From the NCBI GenBank assembly GCA_031553835.1, contig JAVBKX010000021.1, positions 21,634 through 85,633 on the forward strand: a DNA stretch of 64,000 nt, written 5' to 3'. This DNA is from JAVBKX01 sp031553835 (GTDB lineage: Bacteria > Bacteroidota > Bacteroidia > Bacteroidales > Azobacteroidaceae). Shown here one piece after another: positions 51,002 to 59,932 of this stretch. The position numbers were made by a program, and so were the translations under genes. The notes below the pieces were generated by a model that was given only the letters and a program-made list of their open reading frames with translations, did not search any database and was not told the origin of the DNA. The stretch's first letter is position 1. Every line of letters begins with the position of its first letter.

Positions 51002-54000
51002 TCATTTTTCTTTTGCCGATAATATGAACGAATAAGAATACTTGTCATCCAGCAGGCGGTATTGTTTCAACGGTTTGGCGCCCCAACTGTTGTCCCCTCC
51101 TACTCCCATCTGTTTCAGATCGATATTGACAAATACATTATTGCGTCTGTCAATGTCGATGGGGTGCTGTTGCTTTTTGGTCAGACCGGGATCCAGATCG
51201 GCATCGGAATTGTATTTGGCATTGAAACAAATCGGATTTTCCGTTCCTTCGACGACTAAAGTGGTATTACCATCTGAAAACGTGACATAACGCACATCGG
51301 TACGGGCGCCATTTTCTTGCGGACGAATATAGTCGAAACCTAAATCATCAACACGACAATTGTATGTACCTATGAAAGCGCTGGTTTTCCGGTCACTATA
51401 ATTTTCCCAAGGGCCGCGGCCATAATAAACAACTTGTGAGAACGATTCGGGCAACTCCGTTTTCATGCCAAAGCGCAACACTTCGGGATGTTCAATTCCT
51501 GTTAAATCCATAGAAGCCGTAACTTGTACCGAACCATCATTCCTGATCCAATAAACAAGGGAATAAGGAGCATCTATATATCTCAATTTCAGATTAGCAG
51601 TGACTTGCCAGCCTTTTCCGGCTATTTCTTTTACCTCGGTATTCATCAACTTAACATCATCGCCGGCAGTTCTCCAAATATTTGCCGTTCGTTGTAATTG
51701 TTGTCCAAAATCATTATCCGTCGGAGCCCTCCAGAAATTTGGAGTCAGGGGATCTGTCAACAATCGTTTTCCATTCAAAGAATAATCCGTCAGCCATCCC
51801 GATTTTAAAGATATTTTGCCTTTAGTATTAGCACTTGCAAACAATACGACATCGTCTTTTTGTTCCAAAGTCAAAGATCCTGACGGTGTTTTTTCTACAT
51901 AAAATTGATTCTTGGGGAATGCAAATTGTTCTTCAGCTACAATATGTCCTGCGGGAACCAAATCGTTCGCATTTTTAGAAAAGGCTTTTACAACAAGGAA
52001 ATATTCAGTCCCTGCGCTAAATTCCAGCTTAGGAAGAGGAATCGAAACGACCGTTTTCGTCAATGGTCTGCCTGTCACCTTGTTCAATGCTGCCGATTGA
52101 AGTTTTTCGCCGTTCTTATATATTTCCCATTGATAGTCGTAAGCATTCAAATCAGTAAACAAATTATAATTATAAAGTTCTATTTTGCCTTGTTCAATAT
52201 TCACGGCTTTCATCCAAACAGGTTGGTAAACTTTTTTAACTTCCCAAATAGCAGGATGCAGCGTCCGATCGGCATTCACAATACCATTGGCACAAAAATT
52301 CTCATCATGATGCCAACGTTGGCCTCCCCAATCACCTCCAAAAATCCAATATTTCCGCCCTTCTTCGTCTGTTTTGGCAAGCCCCTGATCGACCCAATCC
52401 CAAATAAAACCGCCCTGCAGAATCGGATATTTCATAAATACATCCCAATAATCCTGAAAATCACCCACGCTATTGCCCATGGCATGAGCGTATTCGCACT
52501 GTATATAAGGCCATTCGGATTCCGGATTGTTTGCGTATCTTTCCATTGAAGCCGCCGACGCATACATCGGACACATGATATCGGAATACGATTTTCCGTT
52601 TTTATCCTTATAATAATTTTGCGACGCCCGGTTACATTGGACGGGACGTCCGGCCTTGTCGTGTTCTTTTAACCAATTATAAGTAACTTCATAATTAGGT
52701 CCAAAGTCACTTTCATTTCCCAACGACCAGGTAATGACTGAAGCAAAATTTTTGTCCCGTTCAAACATCCGCACTGTACGATCTAAATGCTGCTCCGTCC
52801 AATCCTGAATAAACGAAGGATGTCGTTTGCGATCGAAACCATCCAGACCATGCGCTTCTATATTGGCTTCATCCACGACATATAACCCGTATTTATCACA
52901 TAATTCATAAAATTCTGGCGGCTGAGGATAATGGCAGGTACGCACCGCATTCAGATTGAATTGTTTCATCAACTCCAAATCTTTCAAACGGGTCGCATCG
53001 TCCACATAGTGACCAAACGTTTCATGATGTTCGTGCAAATTAACGCCTTTAATTATAATGGGTTGTCCATTAATCAGCATCTGTTTGTCTTTAATTTCCA
53101 CTTTTCGGAAACCGGTCTTGCAACCGACCCATTCCACACTGTTGCCCTGTTGATCTAAATGTTCGATGCAAACAGTATATAAATTGGGGAATTCGGCGCT
53201 CCATTTTTTAGGATTGGAAACCGAAGCTGTCAACGACACCGTTTGCTTCTGATTGGCTTCCACAGCATTTACCGTCAATGTTTTGGAGAGAACGGCTTTA
53301 CCGTTTTCATCCCACAACGAAACCGAAAGACGATGTCCCGGAGCCGTTTGTCCGGTAAAATTCCGCAACGTAACATCTGTTTTTAATACTCCATTTTTAT
53401 AATTGGAATCCAAATCGCCGATAACAAAAAAATCTTCAACCGACACTTTCGGCCGGGCAATCAGCATTACATCCCGTTCGAGACCGGCCAATCGCCAAAA
53501 ATCCTGGTCTTCCAGATAAGAAGCGTCGCTCCATTTAAATACCTGTACCGCCAATAAATTTTTACCGGCTTTCAGCATCGGAGTAATATTGAATTCGGCA
53601 GGAGTTTTAGAGGCTTTGGAATAACCGACTTTTTTTCCGTTGACGTAAATCGTAGCGGCTCCGGCAATGGATCCGAACTGAAGAATGACTTCCTTACCCT
53701 CGAAGTTGGAAGGAACTTCAAACCATTTGCGGTAGGTTCCTATCGGCAAGTCGTTGTTGTCTATATAAGGAGGATTAAGCGGAAAAATATACCAGGCATT
53801 GGTATAAACCGGAATGCCAAAACCCTGCATTTCCCAACTGCCGGGAACTTGAATATCAGACCAACCTGATTCGCTGAGATTTTCCTGATAAAAATGCTGC
53901 GGCCTGTCAGCTACTTTTGTTGCAAAATTAAACTTCCATGTTCCATTCAACGAATGCACACAGGGCGAATTCCATTTTACATTTTCCACCACCTGTTGCC

Positions 54001-54136
54001 TGCTTTCATAAGGTACAGACCAGGCTCGGGCGGGTTCTTTTCCTTCATCTGTTAATGTGGGATTTTCCCAAAAATTTTGAGCGGTCAGTATGGCTGATAT
54101 GGCCATAAGACCTAATAGTAGGAATTGTTTTTTCAT
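51002..54136 (-). CDS. Beta-galactosidase, LacZ-type glycoside hydrolase family 2
   Basis: A secreted enzyme of 1044 residues (signal peptide ends ILTAQ). The full LacZ domain set is present: sugar-binding domain (about 45-215), Ig-like domain (about 220-330), TIM barrel (about 333-625), a DUF4981-like Ig domain and the C-terminal Bgal small-chain domain (about 760-1040). The acid/base Glu is near 470 in WSLGNESDFG, and the nucleophile near 546 in IQCEYAHAMGNS. GGFIWDWVDQGL is also typical. It should release beta-linked galactose from the imported glycan in the periplasm. It has its own terminator (50945-50980), so it forms a separate transcription unit of the locus. Confidence 0.94.
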   Translation of the reverse strand: MKKQFLLLGLMAISAILTAQNFWENPTLTDEGKEPARAWSVPYESRQQVVENVKWNSPCVHSLNGTWKFNFATKVADRPQHFYQENLSESGWSDIQVPGSWEMQGFGIPVYTNAWYIFPLNPPYIDNNDLPIGTYRKWFEVPSNFEGKEVILQFGSIAGAATIYVNGKKVGYSKASKTPAEFNITPMLKAGKNLLAVQVFKWSDASYLEDQDFWRLAGLERDVMLIARPKVSVEDFFVIGDLDSNYKNGVLKTDVTLRNFTGQTAPGHRLSVSLWDENGKAVLSKTLTVNAVEANQKQTVSLTASVSNPKKWSAEFPNLYTVCIEHLDQQGNSVEWVGCKTGFRKVEIKDKQMLINGQPIIIKGVNLHEHHETFGHYVDDATRLKDLELMKQFNLNAVRTCHYPQPPEFYELCDKYGLYVVDEANIEAHGLDGFDRKRHPSFIQDWTEQHLDRTVRMFERDKNFASVITWSLGNESDFGPNYEVTYNWLKEHDKAGRPVQCNRASQNYYKDKNGKSYSDIMCPMYASAASMERYANNPESEWPYIQCEYAHAMGNSVGDFQDYWDVFMKYPILQGGFIWDWVDQGLAKTDEEGRKYWIFGGDWGGQRWHHDENFCANGIVNADRTLHPAIWEVKKVYQPVWMKAVNIEQGKIELYNYNLFTDLNAYDYQWEIYKNGEKLQSAALNKVTGRPLTKTVVSIPLPKLEFSAGTEYFLVVKAFSKNANDLVPAGHIVAEEQFAFPKNQFYVEKTPSGSLTLEQKDDVVLFASANTKGKISLKSGWLTDYSLNGKRLLTDPLTPNFWRAPTDNDFGQQLQRTANIWRTAGDDVKLMNTEVKEIAGKGWQVTANLKLRYIDAPYSLVYWIRNDGSVQVTASMDLTGIEHPEVLRFGMKTELPESFSQVVYYGRGPWENYSDRKTSAFIGTYNCRVDDLGFDYIRPQENGARTDVRYVTFSDGNTTLVVEGTENPICFNAKYNSDADLDPGLTKKQQHPIDIDRRNNVFVNIDLKQMGVGGDNSWGAKPLKQYRLLDDKYSYSFILSAKEK

Positions 54137-54301
54137 GTGTATTATTTACATTTAATAATGAACTGCTAAAATACAAATATTTCGCAACTTTTCCGATTTT
54201 TTTGTCGTGAAATCTACATATCCAAACCATTTTCATGAAACTTTTTAAAGAGAATATATCATCCCAATCAAATAATCGGTGATTAATATTAACTTTACGC
54301 T

Positions 54302-54309
54302 TAACTTTG
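54302..54309 (+). promoter_or_regulatory. -7 promoter element for the GH78 gene
   Basis: TAACTTTG matches TAnnTTTG, 30 bases before the ATG at 54340. It overlaps the TTG at 54307 that opens the longer frame, which supports the ATG as start. Confidence 0.5.
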
Positions 54310-54339
54310 CAAACAAAATCGTTGATAATATTTTTTGTC

Positions 54340-57009
54340 ATGTATAAAATTTGTTCCTCTTTACTTATTGCTCTATTGGCATTTGCTTCTTTTTCCTGCA
54401 AAGAAAAAACAATCTTTGCCGATAATTTACGGTGTAACTATACCGAAAATCCATTAACGGTTGAGAGCCAAAATCCGTCGCTGCACTGGCAATTGTTTTC
54501 GAAGAAAAAAGCGAATGGTCAATCTGCTTATCGCATTATTGTTTCGGACAGTTTATCTCAGTTGCAAAAAGATCAGGGTAACTATTGGGATTCAGGAAAA
54601 GTTTTATCATCGGAATCAAACATAAAATATAGAGGAAAACAATTGTCCTCCAAACAACAACTTTATTGGAAAGTAATGGTTTGGGATGAAAACGATATTC
54701 CATCCGGTTGGAGTGATGCGGCAGGTTGGACGATGGGTATGCTTAATCCTTCCGATTGGCAGGCTAAATGGATAGGACAAATGGAAGATCAATATCCTGA
54801 TTCGGCCTTGACATTTCCGGCGCCATATTTCCGGAAAGAGTTTCCCGTGAAAAAAGCGGTGAAAAAAGCGATGGTTTATGTCAGCGGATTGGGTTTTTAT
54901 GAAATGTATTTTAATGGAGAGAAAATAGGAGATCAGGTATTAGCTCCTGCAGTTACAAATTATGATCAACGATCGCTCAAGAAATTATTATATCACTATG
55001 ATGACCAGTCCACACAGCGTGTATTTTACAATGCATTTGATGTTACTAAAAATCTCAAAATACAAAATAATGCCATAGGAATAATACTGGGTAATGGTTG
55101 GTATAATCAGCGTGCCCGTACCATAGAAGGGAACATGTGGTATGACATCCCGAAAATGATAATGCAATTGGAAATAGAATACAAGGACGGAACAAATGAA
55201 ACCATCGTCTCGGATGCTTCATGGAAAGCAACTACCGGCCCATTGTTGCACGATGCAATATTTACCGGAGAGATCTATGACGCGCGGCTTGATTTAGGAC
55301 AGTGGAATCAGGACGGTTATAATGATAGTGCATGGAAACCGGTGTTGCAGGTTTGTCCGCCGACAGGAATGCTGAGAGCACAGACAGTTCCATTTAATAA
55401 AGTGATGGATATAGTAAAAACAAGTTTTGAGAAAAAAAATGATTCGCTTTATATATTCACATTGCCTGAAACCGTTTCGGGATGGTGTCGTATTCATGTA
55501 AAAGGCCATCCCGGCGATATGGTGAAGTTACACTTCGTGAGCGAAGAAGGACTTGATTACGGACAAACAGACACTTATATCCTGAAAGGCGAAAACGAGG
55601 AAGAATGGGAACCAGCATTTACCTGGCATACTTTTCGAAAAATAGAAGTATTGGCAAAAGGCATTGATATTTCGGAACAGACTATTGTTGTAAAATCAAT
55701 TTATACGGATGTTGATAATATGGGAAATTTTGAATGTTCTAATGAACTTTTCAACAGAATACAGAAAGCTTATATCCGTACTATGCATGCAAATTTCAAA
55801 GGCATTGTAAGTAGCGATCCGCATCGCGAAAGATTGGCTTACACCGGAGATGCACAAATAATTACCGAAAGCCTGCTCTATTCGTTCGACATGACCCGCT
55901 TTCTCAACAAAATGTTCGACGATATGGATGATGCCCGGAATAAGAAGACGGGATATGTGCCGCATACTGCACCTTTTGGCGGAGGCGGAGGCGGTCCGGC
56001 CTGGGGTTCGGCCTATGTAATTATGCCTTGGACTTATTTTTGCCATTATGGGGATACCACTGTATTACAACAACATTATCAGGGAATGAAGCAATGGGTA
56101 GAATATCTTGGCACAAGAACCGATGAAAAAGGTTTAGTTGTGAGAGAAGAACCAAACGGATGGTGCCTTGGAGAATGGTCAACACTCTATAACAGAGTGG
56201 AAATTCCTGCCTCTTTGGTTAATACTGCCTATTTTTACCATGTCTCCAATATCATGGCAAATGTTGCTCATGTTTTGAATAAAACAGAGGATGAAATGAA
56301 GTTGTTAAATCTCGCAGATACCATTAAAAACAATTTCAATCAGGCTTTTTTCAACCCTGCAACGCATCATTATTGGGAAGGGCGACAAGGAGCTGATGTG
56401 TTAGCGCTTGCATTTGATCTTGTGCCGGAAAATCAACGAGAAAACGTTTTTGCTGCTTTACTTAAACATTTGAATAGCATTCATTATCACTTTGACACAG
56501 GCATCCTTGCTACCCCTCTGTTGTTAAAAGTATTGACCGAAAACGGGAGAACAGATATTGCTTATACTATTATGAACCAGCGCGATTTTCCAGGATATGG
56601 TTATTTGATGGATGATAAAAACAGTACGCTTTGGGAAGTTTGGGACGGAGGAGGTGAAGATGCTAACGGTAGCGGACATTGTCATCCGATGTTTGGAAGT
56701 GTTGTCGCCTGGTTTTATTATGCACTGGCAGGAATAAAACCGGATATATCCAATCCGGGAATGAAACATTTTTATATTGAACCGAAACCTGTTGCCGATT
56801 TAAAGTATTGTAAAGCATCTTATAATACGTTATACGGAAAGATAAATTCTGAATGGGAAATTGACCGGGACGGCAATTTCAAACTAAAAGTGGAAGTTCC
56901 AGTAAACACATCTGCGACTGTTATCCTTCCCGAATGGGGCGATGCCAAAGAGAAGCTTGCGCCCAGTGAAGTGCCATCAGGAATTTATCATTTTGTAGTT
57001 TCAAAATAA
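54340..57009 (+). CDS. Alpha-L-rhamnosidase, glycoside hydrolase family 78
   Basis: A lipoprotein of 889 residues (lipobox FSFSC-like, Cys near 19) that removes terminal alpha-L-rhamnose by inversion. Domains: N-terminal Ig-like domain (about 25-125), carbohydrate-binding jelly rolls with YFRKEFPVKKAVKKAMVYVSG (about 145-430), the (alpha/alpha)6 barrel (about 450-790) and a C-terminal beta-sandwich. The catalytic region is DPHRERLAYTGDAQI, with the general-acid Glu in RER, and LWEVWDGGGEDANGSG ... HCHPMFGS. The first residue after Cys is Lys followed by Glu, which may favour surface export. It is divergent from the GH2 gene, so the two could share regulation by the HTCS from the 200-base gap between them. 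Confidence 0.93.
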   Translation: MYKICSSLLIALLAFASFSCKEKTIFADNLRCNYTENPLTVESQNPSLHWQLFSKKKANGQSAYRIIVSDSLSQLQKDQGNYWDSGKVLSSESNIKYRGKQLSSKQQLYWKVMVWDENDIPSGWSDAAGWTMGMLNPSDWQAKWIGQMEDQYPDSALTFPAPYFRKEFPVKKAVKKAMVYVSGLGFYEMYFNGEKIGDQVLAPAVTNYDQRSLKKLLYHYDDQSTQRVFYNAFDVTKNLKIQNNAIGIILGNGWYNQRARTIEGNMWYDIPKMIMQLEIEYKDGTNETIVSDASWKATTGPLLHDAIFTGEIYDARLDLGQWNQDGYNDSAWKPVLQVCPPTGMLRAQTVPFNKVMDIVKTSFEKKNDSLYIFTLPETVSGWCRIHVKGHPGDMVKLHFVSEEGLDYGQTDTYILKGENEEEWEPAFTWHTFRKIEVLAKGIDISEQTIVVKSIYTDVDNMGNFECSNELFNRIQKAYIRTMHANFKGIVSSDPHRERLAYTGDAQIITESLLYSFDMTRFLNKMFDDMDDARNKKTGYVPHTAPFGGGGGGPAWGSAYVIMPWTYFCHYGDTTVLQQHYQGMKQWVEYLGTRTDEKGLVVREEPNGWCLGEWSTLYNRVEIPASLVNTAYFYHVSNIMANVAHVLNKTEDEMKLLNLADTIKNNFNQAFFNPATHHYWEGRQGADVLALAFDLVPENQRENVFAALLKHLNSIHYHFDTGILATPLLLKVLTENGRTDIAYTIMNQRDFPGYGYLMDDKNSTLWEVWDGGGEDANGSGHCHPMFGSVVAWFYYALAGIKPDISNPGMKHFYIEPKPVADLKYCKASYNTLYGKINSEWEIDRDGNFKLKVEVPVNTSATVILPEWGDAKEKLAPSEVPSGIYHFVVSK

Positions 57010-57024
57010 TTTCGATTCTGAAAT

Positions 57025-57741
57025 ATGAGCTGGCAAGAACGTACAGAATTGCTATTAGGCGCCGAACAGGTGGCAAAATTAGGCCGTTCACACATATTAG
57101 TCGTTGGATTAGGCGGCGTGGGAGCTGTGGCTGCCGAAATGTTGTGCCGCGCCGGAGTAGGACGCCTCACTATTATCGATGCTGATGTCGTGAATCCGAG
57201 TAATATCAACCGGCAACTTCCGGCTTTGCATTCTACGATCGGAAAATCCAAAGCCCTGGTATTGAGAGATCGGCTACAGGACATCAATCCTGAAGCTGAG
57301 ATTATTGCAATAACCGAATTCCTGAAAGATGAAAAAACAGAAGATTTGTTGCAAGATAATCATTTTGATTTTGTAGTAGATGCTATTGACTCGATAAGCC
57401 CCAAAGTTTATTTACTTTATCATTGCCTGCAACGACAGATTCCGGTGATTTCCGCTATGGGCGCCGGAGGAAAATTGCATTTGGCCAATATCAGACAAAC
57501 CGATATTTCTGCCACTTACCAATGTGCATTAGCCAAAGTGATCCGCAAACGCTTAAAAGATTTGGGCATTTACAAAGGTATTCCGGTGGTCTTTTCTCCG
57601 GAACCGGTACAAAAAAATGCTATCATCGAAGTGGACGAACCGAATAAACGGTCGTCAACGGGCACTATTTCCTACGTTCCGGCAGTGTTTGGATGTTATT
57701 TGGCAGAATACGTCATCAAAACATTACTAATACATACATAA
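57025..57741 (+). CDS. tcdA: tRNA threonylcarbamoyladenosine dehydratase
   Basis: An E1-like (ThiF/MoeB fold) ATP-dependent enzyme of 238 residues that cyclises t6A37 of tRNA to ct6A. The nucleotide motif is VVGLGGVGAVAAEML (26-40), the ADP-ribose region is IIDADVVNPSNINRQLPA, and Cys residues lie in YQCALAKVIRKRLK. The family-specific FSPEPVQ and RSSTGTISYVPAVFG are present. No ubiquitin-like partner or cysteine desulfurase is adjacent, which fits TcdA better than ThiF or MoeB. It starts 15 bases after GH78 with no promoter seen, so readthrough from the GH78 promoter is possible. Confidence 0.94.
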   Translation: MSWQERTELLLGAEQVAKLGRSHILVVGLGGVGAVAAEMLCRAGVGRLTIIDADVVNPSNINRQLPALHSTIGKSKALVLRDRLQDINPEAEIIAITEFLKDEKTEDLLQDNHFDFVVDAIDSISPKVYLLYHCLQRQIPVISAMGAGGKLHLANIRQTDISATYQCALAKVIRKRLKDLGIYKGIPVVFSPEPVQKNAIIEVDEPNKRSSTGTISYVPAVFGCYLAEYVIKTLLIHT

Positions 57742-57802
57742 ACAAAATTAAATTCTAAATAAATAATATTCATTTTTAGTTTCACATTAATAAAATAATT
57801 TT

Positions 57803-57810
57803 TATCTTTG
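57803..57810 (+). promoter_or_regulatory. -7 promoter element for the DUF2089 operon
   Basis: TATCTTTG matches TAnnTTTG, 22 bases before the ATG at 57833. Confidence 0.55.
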
Positions 57811-57832
57811 CAGAAATAAAAATGAATTTTAT

Positions 57833-58096
57833 ATGCTACCCACTCTATGTCCGAGTTGTCAATCGCAACTCAAAGTCAAAAACTTGAAATGTGAACATTG
57901 TGAAACTGAAGTCAGCGGTTTATACTCCCTTCCTGTGTTAGCTCAATTAACACCAGACGAACAAGACTTTATCCTACAATTTGTTAAATGCAGCGGAAGC
58001 CTTAAAGAAATGGCTAAACATCTGAATTTAAGTTATCCGACTGTGAGGAATTTATTAGACGAAATCATCGAAAAATTAGATCATTATGCAAAGTAA
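57833..58096 (+). CDS. DUF2089 family zinc-ribbon/helix-turn-helix protein
   Basis: A protein of 87 residues. The N-terminal zinc ribbon is CPSCQSQLKVKNLKCEHC, with two CxxC pairs. The rest is a helical DNA-binding-like domain with LTPDEQDFILQFVKCSGSLKEMAKHL and LSYPTVRNLLDEIIEKL, which resembles a sigma-region-4 or HTH fold. It is probably a small transcription regulator of the DUF2089 family. It overlaps the membrane protein gene by 11 bases, so the pair is translationally coupled. This regulator plus membrane partner arrangement recurs in other bacteria with this family (from memory). Confidence 0.88.
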   Translation: MLPTLCPSCQSQLKVKNLKCEHCETEVSGLYSLPVLAQLTPDEQDFILQFVKCSGSLKEMAKHLNLSYPTVRNLLDEIIEKLDHYAK

Positions 58097-59048
58097 ATTA
58101 AGTATGCTGATTAATCCATTTGCAAAAATTGCAGGTTGGAAAGCGTTATGGATCGGAGTGTTAGCCATGGCTCTAACAGCATGGTCAGGTCAGAAAAACG
58201 ACATTATATTTGACGGAATATTTGATGTCCATTTTACTACACATTCATTATACCACGCATTAATGTGCCAGGTAATCATCCTGTTGGTGTTAACGTCACT
58301 ATTCTGGTTGGCTGGCGTTGTATTTTCCAAATCATCCATTCGCTTTGTTGATATCGCCGGAACAATGGCCTTATCGCGAGTTCCCTATTTATTAATTGGC
58401 CTCATCGCATTCTTTCCGTTTGTCGGGCAAGTAAACTCAATAATGGAAAAACTCATATATACGTTAAGCATAAGCTCATTTTCCCTGGCAGAAGGGCTAC
58501 AATTCTACCTATTTCTCCTGATTACCATTTTTGTTTCGGTTTGGTTTGTAATATTAGCATTCAATGCTTTTCGCACTTCCTGCAATTTAAGAGGGAATAA
58601 AGCCGGTATTATTTTTTTCATCGGTATTATTATCTCTGAAACACTTGCTCTCATCCTCAATTTTTGGATAGCTAAAATTCTATTTACAGGCGCCATCGGA
58701 TCAGCAACACCCGCCAACGCCAACGAAAAAGCAGAATATAAGGAAATCAATACCATCGCGATAGAGATTGCTTCGGCAATACAAAAACAAGATTACGAAA
58801 ATGTATATACTTTTTGCGATGAAACGATGAAAAAGGAAATGCAATTAAATGAAGCCATGCAAACTCTTGAAAATCAATTCGGGCCATTTCAATCTTTTGA
58901 CGTTGAAAAAATAAAGAATATGGATCTCAACGGTTTGCGATTGGTATTCATTCCCTGCCGGTTTCAACATGTAAAATTGAATTTACAACTTGCATTCGAC
59001 TCCGAAGATCGTGTGTGTGGCCTGTATTTTAAGCCCGGTATCAATTGA
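58086..59048 (+). CDS. Yip1-like membrane protein with DUF3887 C-terminal domain
   Basis: A protein of 320 residues. The first 205 carry about five membrane spans (near 20-36, 58-82, 98-122, 138-160, 175-200) with a Yip1-type pattern (WKALWIGVLAMALTAWSG, MALSRVPYLLIGLIAFFPF). The soluble C-terminal domain (about 212-320) resembles DUF3887, with QKQDYENVYTFCDETMKKEM and a two-layer beta pattern. It overlaps the DUF2089 gene and is presumably controlled with it or by it. Function unknown. A transporter or signal-sensing partner for the regulator are both conceivable. Confidence 0.8.
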   Translation: MQSKLSMLINPFAKIAGWKALWIGVLAMALTAWSGQKNDIIFDGIFDVHFTTHSLYHALMCQVIILLVLTSLFWLAGVVFSKSSIRFVDIAGTMALSRVPYLLIGLIAFFPFVGQVNSIMEKLIYTLSISSFSLAEGLQFYLFLLITIFVSVWFVILAFNAFRTSCNLRGNKAGIIFFIGIIISETLALILNFWIAKILFTGAIGSATPANANEKAEYKEINTIAIEIASAIQKQDYENVYTFCDETMKKEMQLNEAMQTLENQFGPFQSFDVEKIKNMDLNGLRLVFIPCRFQHVKLNLQLAFDSEDRVCGLYFKPGIN

Positions 59049-59060
59049 AGGAAAAAACAG

Positions 59061-59068
59061 TAACTTTG
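59061..59068 (+). promoter_or_regulatory. -7 promoter element for the DUF1460 gene
   Basis: TAACTTTG matches TAnnTTTG, 27 bases before the ATG at 59095. It supports that start over the longer frame beginning at 58990 inside the previous gene. Confidence 0.55.
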
Positions 59069-59094
59069 TAAGATATTCATTTCAAAATATCTAT

Positions 59095-59925
59095 ATGTAC
59101 AAACTGATCATCATCGCTTTGCTGACATTATCGGTTTCAACCGGTGAATGCGACAAAAAAGATATCGCTATTGCCAACGATTATTTTGGCAAATGCAAGA
59201 AAGGTACAACGTCGCCGGCAGAAAATTTAATGGTAAAAACAGCATTATATTTTCTCGAAACTCCTTATGTAGCATCCACTTTGGAAATTAACAATACTGA
59301 GCAACTGGTTGTAAATTTACGCGAGTTGGATTGTATGACTTTCGTAGAAAACTGCATTGCGTTGACAAAGACCGTTTGCTCAGATACATTGACTTTTGAT
59401 CGTTTTACCCGGGAATTACAAAAAATCCGGTATCGTGGCGGGGTGATCGATAGTTATCCATCGCGATTGCATTATACTTCCGATTGGATTACAGATAATA
59501 TTGCGAAACAAATTATTTCAGACCGGACCAAAGAAATCGGAGGCAAACCGCTACAATTTACGTTGAAATTTATGTCCACTCATCCGGAGTCGTACAATGC
59601 ATTGAAAAATAATCCGGAATATATTGCCCGAATGCAGCAAGTAGAAAATGCGGTAAATCAACGGACTTATTCTTATATCCCTAAAAATGAAATTCGAAAG
59701 ATAGAAAATTTAATCAGAGACGGCGATATTATCTGCTTCGTTACTTCAATCGATGGATTAGACATTTCACATCTGGGAATTGCTTACAGAAAAAATGGAA
59801 TGCTGACTTTTATTCATGCTTCTACTTTAGCCAACAAAGTAATTGTAAATCCGGAATCCATAGCCGACTATTGCGCTAAAATGAAACGAAATTCCGGAAT
59901 AATGGTATTAGGTATTACAAACTAA
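59095..59925 (+). CDS. DUF1460 family N-acetylmuramoyl-L-alanine amidase-like protein
   Basis: A protein of 276 residues with an N-terminal signal peptide (MYKLIIIALLTLSVST) and an NlpC/P60-like papain fold. The catalytic Cys80 is in ELDCMTFVENC and the likely catalytic His in LDISHLGIAYR; the rest of the DUF1460 pattern (IRYRGG, MSTHPESYNAL) is present. Characterised relatives from Bacteroides cut amide bonds in peptidoglycan or hydrolyse sugar-peptide links during muropeptide recycling. Periplasmic. It has its own -7 element and converges with der after 7 bases. Confidence 0.9.
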   Translation: MYKLIIIALLTLSVSTGECDKKDIAIANDYFGKCKKGTTSPAENLMVKTALYFLETPYVASTLEINNTEQLVVNLRELDCMTFVENCIALTKTVCSDTLTFDRFTRELQKIRYRGGVIDSYPSRLHYTSDWITDNIAKQIISDRTKEIGGKPLQFTLKFMSTHPESYNALKNNPEYIARMQQVENAVNQRTYSYIPKNEIRKIENLIRDGDIICFVTSIDGLDISHLGIAYRKNGMLTFIHASTLANKVIVNPESIADYCAKMKRNSGIMVLGITN

Positions 59926-59932
59926 ATACACA

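Larger units (their letters stand above)
35015..57009. other. Polysaccharide utilization locus (PUL)
   Basis: The locus comprises GH2 (LacZ-type), GH2, ELWxxDGT protein (frameshifted), SusC, SusD, a SusE-position lipoprotein, an Asp-box propeller protein and a hybrid two-component regulator on the minus strand, with divergent GH78 at the right edge. Gaps from susC through the regulator are 18 to 46 bases, which suggests one transcript. The GH2 genes are set apart by a strong terminator and a separate promoter. Beta-galactosidase plus alpha-L-rhamnosidase activities suggest pectic galactan/rhamnogalacturonan or arabinogalactan as substrate (inference). Confidence 0.85.

Noticed and set aside
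58990..59094. N-terminal extension of the DUF1460 protein into the previous gene.
   Set aside because: The ATG at 59095 gives a proper signal peptide and follows a -7 element at 59061-59068.
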